Part shown: positions 30,181-31,818 of the stretch, in pieces
Layout: each line of letters begins with the position of its first letter
Numbering within the stretch: the first letter of the stretch is position 1
NCBI GenBank assembly: GCA_900550025.1
Contig: URQP01000012.1
Coordinates: 1-31,818 of the forward strand
Direction of reading: 5' to 3'
Length of the DNA: 31,818 bases
Origin: an uncultured Porphyromonadaceae bacterium
GTDB taxonomy: Bacteria > Bacteroidota > Bacteroidia > Bacteroidales > Muribaculaceae
The notes under the pieces: generated by a model
Databases searched by the model: none
Told to the model about the DNA's origin: nothing
The model's input: only the letters and a program-made list of their open reading frames with translations
Position numbers and translations under genes: made by a program

Positions 30181-31668
30181 TTATATTGTTCTGTGGCGTT
30201 CGTGCCCTTCCACGTAAATCGCGCTGAACGGCCGCGCCGGGCACAAATTCTCGCACGCCCCGCAACCGATACAACGCTCAGTATTGACTACCGGAATCTT
30301 CAACGATTCCGGATTATCAACATCACGAGGCACCATCTGTATCGCCCCCGAAGGACAATGCCGGGCGCAATTTCCGCACTCCACTCCGTCGGTTTCCACT
30401 ATGCAATTGGCTTTCACCCATACGGCGTGGCCTATCTGTATCGCAGTCTTTTCCTCTTTTGTAATCGGCTTGATTGCCCCAGCCGGACACACCTCCGAAC
30501 ATTTTGTACATTCCGGACGACAATATCCCCGTTCATAAGACATCTCCGGCTGCATCAACGTCGACAACTTCGTCGAGGGCCGTAATACCTGATTGGGACA
30601 CACCGAAACACAAAGCTGACACCCGGTGCAATGATTCTGCATATTGCGTAATCCTTGGGCCCCCGGGGGGACAATCGGAGTCATCCGCTCGGGTATTTTT
30701 TTATCCAAAATGACAGCCAAACCACCATCCACTTTCTTCTCTTGCGCTTTTACTGCTGACGAAACAAAAAGAAGTCCCATCCCCGTCAAGAAACTCCGGC
30801 GAGCATTATCCGTTTTCTTTTCACCCGAAACTTCCACAGTTTTCTTCAAACGAGACTCGTAACGAATAGCCCCATGCTGACACGTATCGATACAATCCAT
30901 ACACGTCACGCAACGACTATAATCAATCCGATGCTCTTTATGATTAATACAAGCCGCCTTGCACTTGCGGGAACATAAACTACAATTCGTACATTTCTCC
31001 GCATCAATCACCGGGCGGAACAAGGAATACCGGGAGAAAAATCCCAACACCGTACCCACCGGACAAATCGTGTTGCAATACGTCCGCCCGTTTCTCCAAG
31101 CCAACACGACCAGCACGATAAACGTAACCGATGCAATAATAAAAGTCGGCAAACTCTTCAACCACACCGTCGTTTCGTAAAAAGCATAACTATCACTCCT
31201 TTCGGCAATATAAGCCAACACGTTATTTCCCCATTGATATACCGGGGCAAAAAGATTCGAGGCTATTCGCCCGTAAGAACTATAAGGAGCCAACAACGCT
31301 ACCACCGAGCCGATTCCGGCGATCACGGCGATCACAAACACCCCCAAGACGCCATACCGTAACCATGATACCGCAGGAGAGTAAGAAAAACGGTATTTCT
31401 TTTTAGGGCGTCGTCCGCTAAACCAAGACACTATATCCTGAAACACGCCCAGCGGACAAATCACCGAGCAATATACTCGTCCGAACACGAGCGTCAACAC
31501 GACCCACAAAAGAATGACCCCGACATTCAAGGCCAACACGGCAGGCAAGAACTGTATTTTCGCCAACCATCCGAACCACGTATGCAATGTTCCCGTGAAA
31601 TCAAGGAACAATAAGGTGATCATTACAAATGATACAAGGGCTACTGTTAATCTGATTTTTCGTAGCAT
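30181..31668 (-). CDS. NapH/NapG-like fused membrane polyferredoxin
   Basis: A 495-residue protein that looks like NapH joined to NapG/MauM. Membrane helices are near 8-26, 42-64, 107-130 and 173-195. Two CxxxCP motifs (YCSVICPLG and YCNTICPVG) follow helices, as in NapH, NosR and CcoG-type quinol-oxidising subunits. Next come CTNCSLCSRKCKAAC and CVTCMDCIDTCQ clusters. Then an internal twin-arginine-like segment, RRSFLTGMGLLFVSSAVKAQ (about 290-309), begins a second half with four more Cys motifs: CTGCQLCVSVCP, CRPECTKCSEVCP, VECGNCARHCP and CIGCGACENLCP. The likely role is transfer of electrons from the quinone pool to the exported reductase encoded downstream. It is the first gene of the operon; the ATG at 31668 begins a hydrophobic N-terminus. 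It could alternatively be an ancillary module for another reductase. Confidence 0.9.
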   Translation of the reverse strand: MLRKIRLTVALVSFVMITLLFLDFTGTLHTWFGWLAKIQFLPAVLALNVGVILLWVVLTLVFGRVYCSVICPLGVFQDIVSWFSGRRPKKKYRFSYSPAVSWLRYGVLGVFVIAVIAGIGSVVALLAPYSSYGRIASNLFAPVYQWGNNVLAYIAERSDSYAFYETTVWLKSLPTFIIASVTFIVLVVLAWRNGRTYCNTICPVGTVLGFFSRYSLFRPVIDAEKCTNCSLCSRKCKAACINHKEHRIDYSRCVTCMDCIDTCQHGAIRYESRLKKTVEVSGEKKTDNARRSFLTGMGLLFVSSAVKAQEKKVDGGLAVILDKKIPERMTPIVPPGAQGLRNMQNHCTGCQLCVSVCPNQVLRPSTKLSTLMQPEMSYERGYCRPECTKCSEVCPAGAIKPITKEEKTAIQIGHAVWVKANCIVETDGVECGNCARHCPSGAIQMVPRDVDNPESLKIPVVNTERCIGCGACENLCPARPFSAIYVEGHERHRTI

Positions 31669-31696
31669 AAATGTTATTTTAGTGATTTAAACATTA

Positions 31697-31764
31697 CAAA
31701 AATATAGAATAATTACCAACAATTTGTATACAAATTACAGATTAAACAACCAAAATTACAGATT
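31697..31764 (-). promoter_or_regulatory. Promoter region of the polyferredoxin operon
   Basis: On the minus strand TATTTTTG (31697..31704) is a -7 element 29 bases before the ATG. Upstream are a perfect 16-bp palindrome AATTTGTATACAAATT (31721..31736) and a 12-base direct repeat AAATTACAGATT at 31732..31743 and 31753..31764 (21-bp period). No TTG is at the usual distance. Bases 31765-31818 hold nothing I can identify. Confidence 0.5.
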
Positions 31765-31818
31765 GTCTTATCCTAAAAAAGTTGACTTGTTCAACAAGTA
31801 AACTTATGTCAGTAGCAA

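Noticed and set aside
28808..30217. Open frame of 469 codons on the plus strand
   Set aside because: Lies opposite the aldo/keto reductase, whose motifs are complete; the antisense frame is a result of GC-rich codon bias.

Overview
The window is chromosomal DNA of a Bacteroidota bacterium, most likely order Bacteroidales (a Muribaculaceae- or Barnesiellaceae-like gut lineage is my guess; the family is not determined). Reasons: many intergenic regions carry the Bacteroidota promoter form TTTG/TTG-N20ish-TAnnTTTG; Shine-Dalgarno sites are scarce; the proteins include a SusC-like TonB receptor with an N-terminal carboxypeptidase-regulatory-like domain, acidic-tailed lipoproteins, a CcsBA fusion, a viroplasmin-RNase H and an ORF6N protein, all common in that phylum. 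No prophage, conjugative element or CRISPR array is visible.

Layout. 1-800: a small Y1 (REP-associated type) transposase between two ~110-bp inverted REP-like copies. 866-2401: a GNAT-nitrilase fusion enzyme. 2450-9310: a plus-strand locus of outer-membrane porin, imelysin lipoprotein, di-heme (DUF1111) lipoprotein and the CcsBA cytochrome c synthase; it looks like envelope iron handling/redox with its own heme-attachment machine, and two gene junctions hold long RNA hairpins. 9307-10089: a HigBA toxin-antitoxin module inside a 15-bp direct repeat. 10141-18388: a divergent organophosphate-type locus. To the left are a TonB receptor, a beta-helix lipoprotein and a frameshifted TRAP-like phosphatase, behind a promoter with a Pho-box-like 7-4-7 direct repeat. 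To the right are an endonuclease/exonuclease/phosphatase-fold enzyme, CutC and a purple-acid-phosphatase-like enzyme. 18420-20859: a Zn/Cd-type P1B ATPase and a Fur-family regulator, with a perfect 7-1-7 palindrome in the promoter.

20863-21603: tRNA-Gln(TTG), a bidirectional terminator, a third REP-like copy and a ~400-bp MITE-like element with terminal inverted repeats. 21666-26908 (minus): RNase HI, a secreted TPR-CHAT caspase-like protease, and directly upstream of the protease an unrecognised secreted partner whose stop codon abuts the protease start. 27177-27749: an ORF6N-domain protein. 27859-31668 (minus): a tight four-gene operon of a NapH/NapG-like fused polyferredoxin, a Tat-exported aldo/keto reductase with two ferredoxin-type clusters, a DUF1893/TM1506 protein and an ECF-type S component.

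The two strongest candidates for undescribed systems are the secreted TPR-CHAT protease with its partner, and the membrane-to-periplasm polyferredoxin/aldo-keto-reductase/ECF-S operon. The putative Pho box and the Fur-type operator are the best regulatory leads. All family assignments come from reading motifs by eye; no database search was run.
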